A stretch of 64,000 nt of DNA. Origin: Paenibacillus endophyticus. Lineage in GTDB: Bacteria; Bacillota; Bacilli; Paenibacillales; Paenibacillaceae. A program made the position numbers and the translations under genes. The notes under the pieces are model-generated. The model made no database searches, was not told the origin of the DNA, and worked only from the letters and a program-made list of their open reading frames with translations. Location: contig NZ_JACHXW010000001.1 in assembly GCF_014192395.1 (NCBI RefSeq), positions 528,028-592,027 of the forward strand, read 5' to 3'. Of the stretch, positions 27,390-36,656 are shown piece after piece; within the stretch, counting starts at the first letter, position 1, and each line of letters begins with the position of its first letter.

Positions 27390-28439
27390 ATGAGCAAGTT
27401 TGCATGTCGAATCGTTTGGATCGTTTGTGCGTGTGTACTGCTGTTCATAGGCGGTTGCGAGAATAGCGGCTTGAATCATACGAGTCTCGACCCTGTTGCA
27501 ACGGCTATTACGGTGTCGACAGAGACAAACCCACCTTATGAATCATCCATATTGGAGCAGCAGATTGTAGTAGGTTTTTCGCAACTTGGTTCAGAAAGCG
27601 ATTGGCGAAAGGCGAATACCGAGTCCATTCGTGACGCGGCCAAGGAAGCGGGCATTCAACTCATGTTCGAGAATGCCGAACAATCCCAGGAGAAGCAGTT
27701 CGAAGCCATTCGCGGTTTCATTAAACAACGGGTCGATGTGATCGCGGTCTCGCCTGTCATTGAGTCAGGGTGGGAGCCTATTCTCCATGAAGCCAGAATG
27801 GCTGGCATTCCCGTTATCTTGTCAGATCGAGCTGTCGAGGTGAACGATGCCTCCCTTTATATCACGACAATTGGTTCGGATTTTTATGAGGAGGGTGAAA
27901 AAGCAGGGAAATATTTGCTCGATAAGCTGAGCGGCGAGCCGGGACCGATTGGAATCGTGGAGCTGCAGGGAACGGAAGGATCTTCTCCGACGATTGAACG
28001 GGGGAAAGGTTTCCGGGATATCATTAAACAGCGCGGCGATTTAATAATCCGACGGGCTGAGCCAGCCGATTTCACGATAGAACAGGGCAGAGAGACAATG
28101 ACCTCGTTCTTGGAAGAGATGGGGAGCGACATCAAAGTGTTGTTCGCACATAACGATGATATGGCTCTTGGTGCGATTGAGGCAATTGAAGCGTACGGAC
28201 TCGTACCCGGAAAAGATATTGTAATCATATCGGTAGACGGGACGCGCAAGGCGTTTGAAATGATGGTAGCTGGAAAAATCAACTGCATCGTAGAATGCAA
28301 TCCGCTGCTCGGACCAATCCTGATGCAAGCCGTTAAAGAGGTGATGGATGGACGCAGCCTGCCCAAACGAATTGTTCCCCAGGAGAGCGTTTATACAGAA
28401 GGAGTGGCTGAGAAAGAAGTTTTAAATCGACCATATTGA
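27390..28439 (+). CDS. second YtfQ-like sugar-binding lipoprotein
   Basis: 349 residues; lipoprotein signal ending FIGGCEN. It is clearly paralogous to the product of 22685-23710: both have the GFSQ.G.ES.WR.AN opening, AIRGFIKQRVD versus AIRSFILQKVD, DRAV, AHNDDMALGAIEAIEA and VECNPLLGP. It sits at the end of the same operon, 51 bases after yjfF. It may recognise a different sugar for the same permease, or act as a sensor. A terminator follows at once. Confidence 0.88.
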   Translation: MSKFACRIVWIVCACVLLFIGGCENSGLNHTSLDPVATAITVSTETNPPYESSILEQQIVVGFSQLGSESDWRKANTESIRDAAKEAGIQLMFENAEQSQEKQFEAIRGFIKQRVDVIAVSPVIESGWEPILHEARMAGIPVILSDRAVEVNDASLYITTIGSDFYEEGEKAGKYLLDKLSGEPGPIGIVELQGTEGSSPTIERGKGFRDIIKQRGDLIIRRAEPADFTIEQGRETMTSFLEEMGSDIKVLFAHNDDMALGAIEAIEAYGLVPGKDIVIISVDGTRKAFEMMVAGKINCIVECNPLLGPILMQAVKEVMDGRSLPKRIVPQESVYTEGVAEKEVLNRPY

Positions 28440-28447
28440 TAAAACCG

Positions 28448-28475
28448 TCCGCATTCATCGAAGTGCGGATTTTTT
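28448..28475 (+). terminator. terminator of the importer operon
   Basis: Stem TCCGCA (28448-28453) with TGCGGA (28464-28469), extended by TTC/GAA with a bulge, then ATTTTTT. Confidence 0.82.
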
Positions 28476-28499
28476 GGCGTTCAACAGCCGAATCGGGTA

Positions 28500-28548
28500 A
28501 AAACCTATAACTTGGCAGGTTGTTGCCGTTCTCGTCAAACGATACTAT
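28500..28548 (+). promoter_or_regulatory. promoter and operator-like site of the GH43-CBM6 gene
   Basis: CAGGTTGTTG from 28516 contains -35 TTGTTG (28520-28525), then a 17-bp spacer and -10 TACTAT (28543-28548). Upstream, AACCT and AGGTT form an inverted repeat across the -35. The segment 28500-28520 matches 16 of 21 bases with 35794-35814. The following leader (28549-28714) holds an early AGGAGGTG (28566) before the better site used by the gene. Confidence 0.6.
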
Positions 28549-28714
28549 TTGGAATAGAGAGAAATAGGAGGTGGCTGAGGAATCGATTTGCGATGATGCA
28601 AGCCGAATGATACGCAAACAGGAGATGACAAGAACAATGAATGAAGAAATAACGATGAAAATCTCAGACGCTCAGTCTACCAACGATAAACAAACCGTGA
28701 AAGGAGCGAAAACA

Positions 28715-30151
28715 ATGCCTGCAAGTGCGATTGGCAAGCTGCCGCCTAACGGCAACCCGCTTGTCGCTCATAAATTTGGCGCAGATCCGTATGCGTTGGT
28801 TTTCGGAGATCGCGTCTATTTGTATATGACAAACGATATATTGGAATTTGATGCGGAAGGCAACGTCAAAGACAACACGTATGGCCATATTAACAAAATA
28901 TCGGTGATCTCCTCAGACGACCTGGTCAATTGGACAGATCACGGTGTTATTATCGCTGCCGGCCCACAAGGCGCGGCTAAATGGGCTACCCAATCTTGGG
29001 CGCCGGCAATTGCGCACAAGGTCATTGACGGTCAGGACAAGTTTTTCTTGTATTTTGCAAACAATGCCAGCGGGATTGGCGTATTGACCAGTGATAGTCC
29101 AACCGGTCCTTGGATCGACCCGATTAACAGACCGCTAATCCTAAGATCAACGCCGGGCGTAGAGGCTGTAACCTGGCTGTTCGACCCGGCCGTTCTGGTT
29201 GACGATGATGGACATGCTTATCTTTATTTTGGAGGGGGAGTACCGGAAGGCGAGTACGAGATGCCGAATACGGCTCGGGTCATGCAGCTCGGCGAGGACA
29301 TGGTCAGCGTTATCGATCGTGCCGCAGTCATACCTGCCCCTTTTATGTTCGAGAATGCCGGCATTAATAAATATAACAATAAATATTATTATACGTATTG
29401 CTCGAATTTTTACGATGGCGAACGTTCCGCTGGAAGCCCGCCCGCCGGGCAGATTGCGTATATGATCAGCGATAACCCAATGGGACCATGGACTTACGCA
29501 GGAACGATTTTGAAAAACCCTGGCCATTTTTTCGGGGTCGGCGGCAACAATCACCATGCCATCTTCCAGTTCCATCATAATTGGTATATCGCATACCATG
29601 CCCAAACGTTGTCCAAAGCGATGGGAATCCCGAAAGGCTACCGCTCTACGCATCTGAATCAGGTATTCTTTCAGGAGGACGGTTCGATACAGGAGGTTAT
29701 TGCTAACTATGAAGGTGTCGAGCATGTTAAATTGCTTGATCCCTATACTCGAGTACAGGCCGAGACAATGGCTTGGAATGCTGGTATTAATGTGGCAGCA
29801 ATAGGAGCTGCTGGCGATGAGCAGTCTCAACCCTACTCAATGGCTGTAACCGACATTCATGATGGTGATTGGATCGCTGTATCCAGCGTGGATTTTGGCG
29901 ATGGAGCCTCTTCATTCTCAGCCTCCGTAGCTAGTGCAAACGGCGGCGGTGTAATTGAGCTTCGTTTGGATCATCCAGAAGGTAAACGGATCGGAACGGT
30001 TAATGTGCCTGGAACGAACGGTTGGGAAAGTTGGACTGACGTGAAAACGGAAATAATGGAAGCCGATGGGGTACATTCCTTATTTTTTGTATTCGGAGGA
30101 GAATCAGGGCAGCATTTGTTTAATCTGGAATCCTGGCAGTTTAACAAGTAA
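28715..30151 (+). CDS. cytoplasmic GH43 arabinofuranosidase/xylosidase with CBM6
   Basis: 478 residues from the ATG at 28715, preferred because AAAGGAG lies eight bases upstream; the frame extends to a GTG at 28571, but that N-terminal stretch looks non-homologous. The five-bladed propeller has catalytic Asp24 (FGADPYALV), Asp157 (WLFDPAVLVDDDG) and Glu213 (MFENAGINKY). A C-terminal CBM6-like domain spans about 345-478. It resembles arabinoxylan-active GH43 enzymes of the XynD kind. Without a signal peptide it works on imported arabinoxylo-oligosaccharides. It is closely similar to the second catalytic domain of the giant protein at 59851. A single-gene transcript with its own promoter and terminator is likely. 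Confidence 0.87.
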   Translation: MPASAIGKLPPNGNPLVAHKFGADPYALVFGDRVYLYMTNDILEFDAEGNVKDNTYGHINKISVISSDDLVNWTDHGVIIAAGPQGAAKWATQSWAPAIAHKVIDGQDKFFLYFANNASGIGVLTSDSPTGPWIDPINRPLILRSTPGVEAVTWLFDPAVLVDDDGHAYLYFGGGVPEGEYEMPNTARVMQLGEDMVSVIDRAAVIPAPFMFENAGINKYNNKYYYTYCSNFYDGERSAGSPPAGQIAYMISDNPMGPWTYAGTILKNPGHFFGVGGNNHHAIFQFHHNWYIAYHAQTLSKAMGIPKGYRSTHLNQVFFQEDGSIQEVIANYEGVEHVKLLDPYTRVQAETMAWNAGINVAAIGAAGDEQSQPYSMAVTDIHDGDWIAVSSVDFGDGASSFSASVASANGGGVIELRLDHPEGKRIGTVNVPGTNGWESWTDVKTEIMEADGVHSLFFVFGGESGQHLFNLESWQFNK

Positions 30152-30250
30152 CCGGTAGAAGCTGGTAGAAGACGAATAATGGAGTCGCTTGCTTTCGTAA
30201 GCTGATATATTGCGATTACCATATATAAACAAAAAATAAAAAAATAAAGA

Positions 30251-30290
30251 GTGAGCACTGAGATTCGTTAGATCTCGGTGCTCGCTTTTT
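30251..30290 (+). terminator. terminator after the GH43-CBM6 gene
   Basis: A 14-bp stem with two wobble pairs (30251-30264 with 30272-30285) and a 7-base loop is followed by TTTTT. Confidence 0.88.
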
Positions 30291-30444
30291 GCGTTCATTA
30301 TTAGTTCTTCGATTGTTTTCATGGTGCGAAGATTGCCGAATAGGGGACTTCAAGTCTTTCGACAACTATGATGAAAAGAGTGGTTATTGTATGAAAGCTT
30401 TGATATTCTAGTAAATATTCGATAACGATGTCAATAAATGCAGA

Positions 30445-30473
30445 TTGTAATTTCTTTTGCGTATCAGGATAAT
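30445..30473 (+). promoter_or_regulatory. candidate promoter of the SBP-kinase-regulator operon
   Basis: TTGTAA (30445-30450) and GATAAT (30468-30473) are spaced by 17 bp. The rest of the 384-base gap 30152-30535, apart from the terminator, shows an imperfect ATATT/AATAT palindrome near 30401-30418 and nothing else I recognise. Confidence 0.4.
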
Positions 30474-30535
30474 TGGAGTGATAGACAATTACTTTATTAA
30501 AGCTAAATGGATATTCAAGAAATGAGGATGCCCCT

Positions 30536-32233
30536 TTGCGGAAGCCGAATCGGAATAAAGTAAAATATTTACTTGCCGTACTCATGCTCGCTCTCATACT
30601 GACAGCTTGCGAACAAAACATGGCTTTGGATACTAACGCTACGGATGGAAATCCAATATCCAATGAAGGCGTACAATCAAACGACGAGAATTCGGAATTA
30701 TCCAAATACAACCCGCCAATTGAGGTTGTGCTGGTACGTGAAACGAGCAGCGATTTGGAAGATGTACTCACTAATTTCCCAGGCGATACACTAGAGGACA
30801 ATCGATGGACCAGGCTTTATGAGGATGTACTGGGGATTAAGATCAAGTACAATTGGACGGCCAAAGGAGATCTATATCAACAAAAGCTTGGCTTTGCGCT
30901 AGCTTCAGGAAATATTCCGGACATCGTAAGGGTCAATGCCCAGCAGCTTAGGCAGCTTGCGAATGAAGGCTTGATTCAAGACTTAACCGATGTGTATGAG
31001 CAGTACGCAGCGCCGTTTACGAAGGATGTGCTAAGTCAAGAGGGGACAGGTCCGTTCGAAGCCGCAACAATCGATGGCAAGCTGATGGCGATACCGGAAA
31101 CAGCAGGATCGATCGAAGGATCACAGTTTATTTGGCTTCGTGTCGATTGGCTGGAAAAGCTAGGGTTGCAATCTCCGAAAACAATGGATGATTTGCTTGC
31201 TGTTTCGAAAGCGTTTACAGAAAACGATCCCGATGGAAACGGGAAACCAGATACATACGGGCTCGCACTTACTCAATATTTATGGGATCCTGTTATGGGT
31301 TTGACCGATTTCATGGCAGGCTACGAAGCCTACCCCAATATGTGGATAAAGGATGATTCGGGGAAACTCGTCTATGGCGCTGTTCAGCCAGAGGTGAAGA
31401 AGGCGCTGCAAGTTGTGCAAGGCATGTATGCGGATGGCCAAATCGACAAGGAATTCGCATTTAAAGATGGCAGAAAAGAAAAAGCAATGATAGCTGAAGG
31501 TAAAATTGGAATCATGTATGGGGAGCAATGGGGCTCATTTATCGTTCAAGCCAATTACATGAATGATCCAAAGGCGGAGTGGCGGCCATTCCCGATTGTA
31601 GCGGATTCGGGTCTTCTCCCTAAGGTTCCACTGAGGTTCGCAACGAGTCAGTTTCTGGCTGTAAGGAAGGAGTTCGAGCATCCTGAAGCGATCGTAAAGC
31701 TAATCAATTTGCATCTAGAGAAAAATTGGGGAGTAACTGCCGAATACGAGAAATATTACAGCACGCCGTATCCAGTCTGGCAGCTTTCGCCGTTTACACC
31801 GGCTCCCCTAATGAAAAATATGGAGGCATATCGTCAACTTAAAGAAAACCGACTGACGGGGGACGAATCTGTTTTGCATGACGAGGCCCGCGCAATTAAA
31901 AAAAATATCGATGCTTATCTTACGAAAAACGATGTATCTGGATGGGGATGGGAGCGAACCTATGGACCTAATGGAGCATTCGCAATACTGGATAACTATG
32001 AAAAAAATAATCAGCTGATGTACGAAAGCTTTGTTGGTGTCCCTACAGAATCGATTATTGAGAAGCAACCTATATTGGATACATTAAAAAATAAAACCTT
32101 CCTTAATATTATTCTTGGCCGGCCTATCGAAGAGTTCGATCAGTTTGTTGAAGAGTGGCATAGGCTTGGAGGGAACGAGATGACGACCGAAGTTAATCAG
32201 TGGTATTCAGAGAAAGGACGGAATAAGGAGTGA
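30536..32233 (+). CDS. family 1 extracellular solute-binding lipoprotein (sensor-linked)
   Basis: 565 residues from a TTG start at 30536 with a weak GAGGAT site. Lipoprotein signal ending ALILTACEQ, then a large bilobal solute-binding fold (KLGFALASGNIPDIVRVN, FIWLRVDWLEKLGLQSPKTM, DPDGNGKPDTYGLALT, KIGIMYGEQWGSF). The length and the DxDxNGxxD calcium-like loop are typical of Paenibacillus oligosaccharide-binding proteins. Only a kinase and a regulator follow, and no permease, so it probably delivers a ligand signal to that kinase. Oligosaccharide identity is unknown. Confidence 0.83.
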   Translation: MRKPNRNKVKYLLAVLMLALILTACEQNMALDTNATDGNPISNEGVQSNDENSELSKYNPPIEVVLVRETSSDLEDVLTNFPGDTLEDNRWTRLYEDVLGIKIKYNWTAKGDLYQQKLGFALASGNIPDIVRVNAQQLRQLANEGLIQDLTDVYEQYAAPFTKDVLSQEGTGPFEAATIDGKLMAIPETAGSIEGSQFIWLRVDWLEKLGLQSPKTMDDLLAVSKAFTENDPDGNGKPDTYGLALTQYLWDPVMGLTDFMAGYEAYPNMWIKDDSGKLVYGAVQPEVKKALQVVQGMYADGQIDKEFAFKDGRKEKAMIAEGKIGIMYGEQWGSFIVQANYMNDPKAEWRPFPIVADSGLLPKVPLRFATSQFLAVRKEFEHPEAIVKLINLHLEKNWGVTAEYEKYYSTPYPVWQLSPFTPAPLMKNMEAYRQLKENRLTGDESVLHDEARAIKKNIDAYLTKNDVSGWGWERTYGPNGAFAILDNYEKNNQLMYESFVGVPTESIIEKQPILDTLKNKTFLNIILGRPIEEFDQFVEEWHRLGGNEMTTEVNQWYSEKGRNKE

Positions 32234-32255
32234 TACACAATAAAAAATAAAGATC

Positions 32256-34061
32256 ATGCGTGATATTCATAGCTCGCTTCGTGGAATGATGCAGTTGAGG
32301 AGATGTATGTGTTTGCTTAAGATTCCGGTAAATTCAATGCGTCATGCTTTATTTATAAGGTTAGTATTCATGTATCTCGTCGTGATTCTTCCTATTATAT
32401 TGCTTGGCGTCTATCTGTATAATTGGAGCTACAAAAATGCAAGTGAAGAAATTTCAAGAAATACGCTTGCGCAAATGTCTTCTTACTTAGAAGATTTGAA
32501 CCGGGAAGTGGAATGGTTGGAAATTCAACAATTCGATATGCTGCAAGATGCCGAGCTTAATAAAATCGCAGTCATATGGGAGTTGATGGATAACGCGGAA
32601 AAGAAGGAACGCATGGATTATTTGTTGCATCGCCTAACTTCCATCAAAAATAGCAGTGCATATATTAATGATATTTATGTACATATTCGCTCTATTGATA
32701 AAACGATTTCAGCCGGTAACGGTGTTCATGATTTTGAACGAGAAAGATACAATCATATCCGTACCGTGTCAGAGCAGAGCGGAAGCCGATTAGTCGAGCA
32801 AAATGATTCCCTGCACCTCAGTGCTTCCAAATTTGGCGGGAGGAAAGGCGATGAGCCGCTCTTTATTGTTCAAATAGAGCTTAATAGCGAGAAGTTAAAG
32901 GAATCACTGGTCCAATTGAGCGTTTATCCGAAGAGCGGTTCTTTTCTAATCGCCGAAATGGCGGGCTTTACGCTTAGCGGTAACATCCAAACGGAAAATA
33001 TATTGGACAAATATCTGAATGGCATGAATCATTTAAAAGAAAATTCAATGCTAATGAAAGTGGAAGGGCGCAACTATCATATCGACAAAGCGGATTCCGC
33101 GCAACTGGGGCTTTCAATCGTGACCTATTTGCCGGAAGCAACGGTCAAACGACCATTGAATCGGTTCAATTATTGGGCATGGCTGTTCGTTGGCACATCG
33201 CTCTTAGCGATTATCGTCTATTCGTTCTATACCTATAAGCTTGTGCATCGCCCGCTTCTTCTTCTCGTGCAAAGCTTCAGAAGAATGGAAGGCGGTTCCC
33301 TTGATATTCTGATCGAGCATGGGCAAAAGGATGAATTTGGCTATTTATACGATCGTTTCAACCAGATGCTTATTAAGCTGCAGTCGCTGATCGATCAGGA
33401 TTTCAAACAAAAGCTGATGATGCAGAAAGCGGAGCTGAAGCAGCTGCAATCGCAAATTAAACCTCATTTTCTGTATAATAGCTTCTTCATCCTAAACTCT
33501 CTTGCCAAGACGGGTGATACGGAAAGAATGGAGATATTCACCAACATGCTCGGTGAATACTTTCGATTTATTACCCGCAATGGAGAGGAGAACGTATGGC
33601 TATCGGAAGAAATCAAGCATGCGAGAATGTATACCGAAATTCAGAAGCTCCGGTTTTCTAGGCGCATTAGCGTCCAATTTGATGATTTGCCTAAGGAAAT
33701 GGATCGTATTCGAGTCCCAAGACTCGTCGTTCAGCCCATTATCGAGAATGCGTATGAGCATAGTCTGGAGAATATGGCAGAAGAAGGTTTTCTACATGTT
33801 TCGTTTGAGCAGCAACCATTGGAGTGGCTGATCATTGTGGAGGACAACGGGAGCAGTTTGGAAGATGCTGCAATTGACTCGTTGATTCTTCGATTGGGCA
33901 ATACGGACGATGAGCATGAAATGACCGGAATGATGAATATCCATCGGCGCATTATGTTAACGTACGGCGAGGGCAGCGGCTTGTTCTTATCGCGAAGCAA
34001 GCTTAACGGCTTGCGCGTCGAAATTCGAATCAAAATCAAGGAGGGAGATCTAGATGCATAG
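32256..34061 (+). CDS. YesM-family sensor histidine kinase
   Basis: 601 residues from ATG 32256; a TTG at about 32313 with GAGGAG upstream is a possible alternative start. Membrane helices near 34-54 and 306-328 flank an extracellular sensor. Cytoplasmic part: HAMP, His404 in IKPHFLYNSFFIL, PIIENAYEHS and a DNGSSL segment where DNGxG would be expected. The G2 box is weak (TGMMNIHRRI). It overlaps the regulator gene by 8 bases. It acts with the upstream lipoprotein and downstream regulator as a saccharide-sensing unit. Confidence 0.88.
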   Translation: MRDIHSSLRGMMQLRRCMCLLKIPVNSMRHALFIRLVFMYLVVILPIILLGVYLYNWSYKNASEEISRNTLAQMSSYLEDLNREVEWLEIQQFDMLQDAELNKIAVIWELMDNAEKKERMDYLLHRLTSIKNSSAYINDIYVHIRSIDKTISAGNGVHDFERERYNHIRTVSEQSGSRLVEQNDSLHLSASKFGGRKGDEPLFIVQIELNSEKLKESLVQLSVYPKSGSFLIAEMAGFTLSGNIQTENILDKYLNGMNHLKENSMLMKVEGRNYHIDKADSAQLGLSIVTYLPEATVKRPLNRFNYWAWLFVGTSLLAIIVYSFYTYKLVHRPLLLLVQSFRRMEGGSLDILIEHGQKDEFGYLYDRFNQMLIKLQSLIDQDFKQKLMMQKAELKQLQSQIKPHFLYNSFFILNSLAKTGDTERMEIFTNMLGEYFRFITRNGEENVWLSEEIKHARMYTEIQKLRFSRRISVQFDDLPKEMDRIRVPRLVVQPIIENAYEHSLENMAEEGFLHVSFEQQPLEWLIIVEDNGSSLEDAAIDSLILRLGNTDDEHEMTGMMNIHRRIMLTYGEGSGLFLSRSKLNGLRVEIRIKIKEGDLDA

Positions 34062-35682
34062 ATTGCTGATCGTTGATGACGAGGATATTATTACCGATGG
34101 GTTATACGAAGTAATGAGCAATCTAATGCCAGATCAACTGGATGTGTGCAAGGCCTATTCCGCGAAGGAAGCACTGAATTGGATGTCGCGTACGCGAATT
34201 GATATCGTGATGACGGATATCGCGATGCCCGGCATGAACGGCTTGGAATTGTCGGAGGAAATTTTAATGTATTGGCCGAGGTGCAAAGTAATTTTCCTAA
34301 CCGGGCATAGTGAATTTGATTATGCGTACCGTGCTTTCCAAATGCCGAATGTCCGTTACTTGCTGAAAACAGAAGGTTATGCGAAGGTAGTCGAAGCGGT
34401 AAGCGATACGTTATCGGATATACATCGCAGCAATCTGGAAAGCAAGCTATTAGAGCAGTCACGTGAGCAAATGTATGCGTACGAGTTCATGGCGCAAGGG
34501 GATTACATGAGGCATCTCCTGCAAGAAAGCGATGTGCTTTGCGCGGAATGCGACGAACTTGTCAAGGAATTTCATCATCTGAATATTCCGCTCGATCCAA
34601 CTCATGACGTCATCTTGGTTCTTGCAAGGTTATCTTACCCCGTTGGTGTATCTTATACGGAAAAAAGCAAGCTTCTTGCGGCAGCTAGAACGCTGCTGGA
34701 TTCCTTTCTGAATGATCAAACCAGCAGTATCGGCATTGTAGACAAATATGGTGACATTTTATGGATGATTCAGCCGGTACTACACACGGATGAGGACAAT
34801 GACAGTCGGTTTTTGCGCTATTTGGAGGGGATGCTGGAGCTTGTCCAAGAAGCCTGCCTGGCTTCATTAGGCCTTGAGATCGCACTGACCATTTGCAGCG
34901 CAAGCTGCCAATGGGTTTCTGTCACCCAACAATATGAAAGGCTTCGTCGACTGCAGCAATTGAAGATCGGTGATGGAATCTCGATGATATTACGGGATCA
35001 TAATGGGACGATCGACTTTGCCAGCAAAGAGTCTTATATGCCACATCGAAAAGTTGAAATCATGTCCGCGCATTTAGAAGCAGGTCGAGGGAATGAATTT
35101 TATGCCGAATTGGAGCAATTGACGAATGCTGCTCTCCAACAGAACGAGCATGCCCAGCGGTTGATTGAAGTGTATTATTCAGTCGCGCTCATTTTGTTTT
35201 CAAGCCTCATGCGATTGGGAATTCAAAATCGTTTGGACGATCATGGCAAGCTGATGCGGCTGGATGATCATGCTTCAATGAAAGAAGGCTTCTCTTATTT
35301 GAAGCAAACGGCGGAGGACATTTTCAGGCATAAGCACAGCGATGAACGTGATCGGGCGTCCCAAGTGATCGACCGAATATGCCAGTATATTGGGGAGCAT
35401 TTGAGAGAGGATTTGTCCTTAGTCCGACTGGCGGAAATCCACTTTTTCAATCCCTCCTATCTATCCCGATTTTTCAAACAAGAACGAGGCATCAATCTAT
35501 CAGAGTATATTGATAATAGCCGGGCAAGGAAGGCGAAGGAGCTGCTCCAGGACAGCGATTTGAAGGTGAGGGAAGTGGCAGCCGCTGTCGGTTACGAGGC
35601 AGCCTATTCGTTTACCCGCTTCTTCAAGAAAGTGACGGGGATGACTCCGCAAGAATTCCGCGATACGCTATCTGCAAACTGA
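34054..35682 (+). CDS. YesN-family response regulator (receiver + AraC HTH)
   Basis: 542 residues; AAGGAGG precedes the ATG. Receiver with phospho-acceptor Asp55 (IDIVMTDIAMPGMNG); the conserved Lys is followed by Thr instead of Pro (YLLKTEGYAK). C-terminal AraC helices: LSLVRLAEIHFFNPSYLSRF and VREVAAAVGYEAAYSFTRFF, then VTGMTPQEFR. It is a candidate activator of the CAGGTTGTT promoters in this locus, as its neighbours on both sides carry such sites or a related sequence. That link is inference. Confidence 0.92.
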   Translation: MHRLLIVDDEDIITDGLYEVMSNLMPDQLDVCKAYSAKEALNWMSRTRIDIVMTDIAMPGMNGLELSEEILMYWPRCKVIFLTGHSEFDYAYRAFQMPNVRYLLKTEGYAKVVEAVSDTLSDIHRSNLESKLLEQSREQMYAYEFMAQGDYMRHLLQESDVLCAECDELVKEFHHLNIPLDPTHDVILVLARLSYPVGVSYTEKSKLLAAARTLLDSFLNDQTSSIGIVDKYGDILWMIQPVLHTDEDNDSRFLRYLEGMLELVQEACLASLGLEIALTICSASCQWVSVTQQYERLRRLQQLKIGDGISMILRDHNGTIDFASKESYMPHRKVEIMSAHLEAGRGNEFYAELEQLTNAALQQNEHAQRLIEVYYSVALILFSSLMRLGIQNRLDDHGKLMRLDDHASMKEGFSYLKQTAEDIFRHKHSDERDRASQVIDRICQYIGEHLREDLSLVRLAEIHFFNPSYLSRFFKQERGINLSEYIDNSRARKAKELLQDSDLKVREVAAAVGYEAAYSFTRFFKKVTGMTPQEFRDTLSAN

Positions 35683-35730
35683 GAAGCGATGCGGTTTATG
35701 AAAAGGATCAAGCAGTATTGCCGACCCAAT

Positions 35731-35780
35731 AAAAAGATCACAAGTTCTCCTCTTAACAGGATGACTTGCGGTCTTTTTCT
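35731..35780 (+). terminator. terminator of the sensor operon
   Basis: AAAAAGA...CAAGT (35731-35745) pairs with ACTTG...TCTTTTT (35764-35778), followed by CTTTG. The long loop makes it a moderate call. Confidence 0.65.
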
Positions 35781-35793
35781 TTGTTTAGGCGAG

Positions 35794-35819
35794 AAAACCT
35801 ATTATTTCCTAGGTAATTG
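35794..35819 (+). promoter_or_regulatory. operator-like sequence upstream of the ABC efflux operon
   Basis: 35794-35814 matches 16 of 21 bases of the site before the GH43-CBM6 gene (28500-28520), including AAAACCTAT and the downstream AGGT that completes an ACCTA/TAGGT inverted repeat. No convincing -10 box at standard spacing is seen. The rest of 35683-35930 has only the terminator. Confidence 0.35.
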
Positions 35820-35930
35820 AACATGATCGAACGGGTATTGTTTGAAAAAGGTACGCGTTAAAATGACAACATACAGTAGGAACGCCATGGATTAGCAAAC
35901 CTATTCCAAAATAATAGATGGGGGATATCA

Positions 35931-36656
35931 ATGACCTCTTTGCAAATGGAACCAAGCGGTATAAACGAAATGGTTATCCTTAAGGCTGCGGGACTCAAGC
36001 GAGTATTCGGCAGAGGCCAAGCCGCCGTCACCGCATTGACGGATGTGCATTTGGAAATACCGGCCGGATCGATGGTAGCGCTAAAGGGAAGATCCGGCTC
36101 AGGCAAAACAACGCTGCTGAACATGCTAAGCGCGCTGGACGAGCCGACAGAGGGACAGGTTTTTTTCCGTGGCTGTGAAATGACTAAGATGTCGGGCAAG
36201 GATCGCAGTGCATGGCGTCGTAAGGACATTGGCTTGGTCTTTCAGTCCTTTGGACTGATTCCATTAATGAATGCTTACGAGAATGTGGAATTCGGGCTGC
36301 GAATAGCAGGTACGCCGGTCAAAGGCAATAAAGAAGCAGCGGAACATGCATTGGAGCAGGTGGGCATGAAGGAGAGAATGAGGCATCGGCCTGGGGAATT
36401 GTCAGGCGGTGAACAGCAGCGCGTTGCGATTGCCCGTGCTATCGCGCATAAGCCGGTGCTGCTTATCGCAGACGAACCGACGGCAGAATTGGATACCAGA
36501 ATGGGACTGCAAGTTATGCGGGTGTTCCGTGAGCTTGTGCGTCGGTCCGGCATGACTGTCGTTATGACGACGCATGACCCTGGCATTATGGAGCTTGTTG
36601 ATCATGTCATTGCATTGGAGGATGGGAAAATTGTATCGCGGACGACAATCGAATAA
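35931..36656 (+). CDS. ABC transporter ATP-binding protein (MacB/LolD type)
   Basis: 241 residues; a GGGGAT site is before the ATG. Walker A GRSGSGKTTLL, Q-loop FQSFGLIPLMNAYENVEFGL, signature LSGGEQQRVAIARAI, Walker B LLIADEPTAELD and the H-loop TTHDP are intact. The family energises MacB/FtsX-type export of peptides, lipoproteins or antibiotics. It overlaps a membrane-fusion lipoprotein gene by 26 bases and forms a four-gene operon with an FtsX permease and a second ATPase. Confidence 0.9.
   Translation: MTSLQMEPSGINEMVILKAAGLKRVFGRGQAAVTALTDVHLEIPAGSMVALKGRSGSGKTTLLNMLSALDEPTEGQVFFRGCEMTKMSGKDRSAWRRKDIGLVFQSFGLIPLMNAYENVEFGLRIAGTPVKGNKEAAEHALEQVGMKERMRHRPGELSGGEQQRVAIARAIAHKPVLLIADEPTAELDTRMGLQVMRVFRELVRRSGMTVVMTTHDPGIMELVDHVIALEDGKIVSRTTIE

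Noticed and set aside
29147..29830. 227-residue antisense frame inside the GH43-CBM6 gene
   Set aside because: Shadow of the catalytic domain; similar mirror frames occur in the related domain at 63604-63930.
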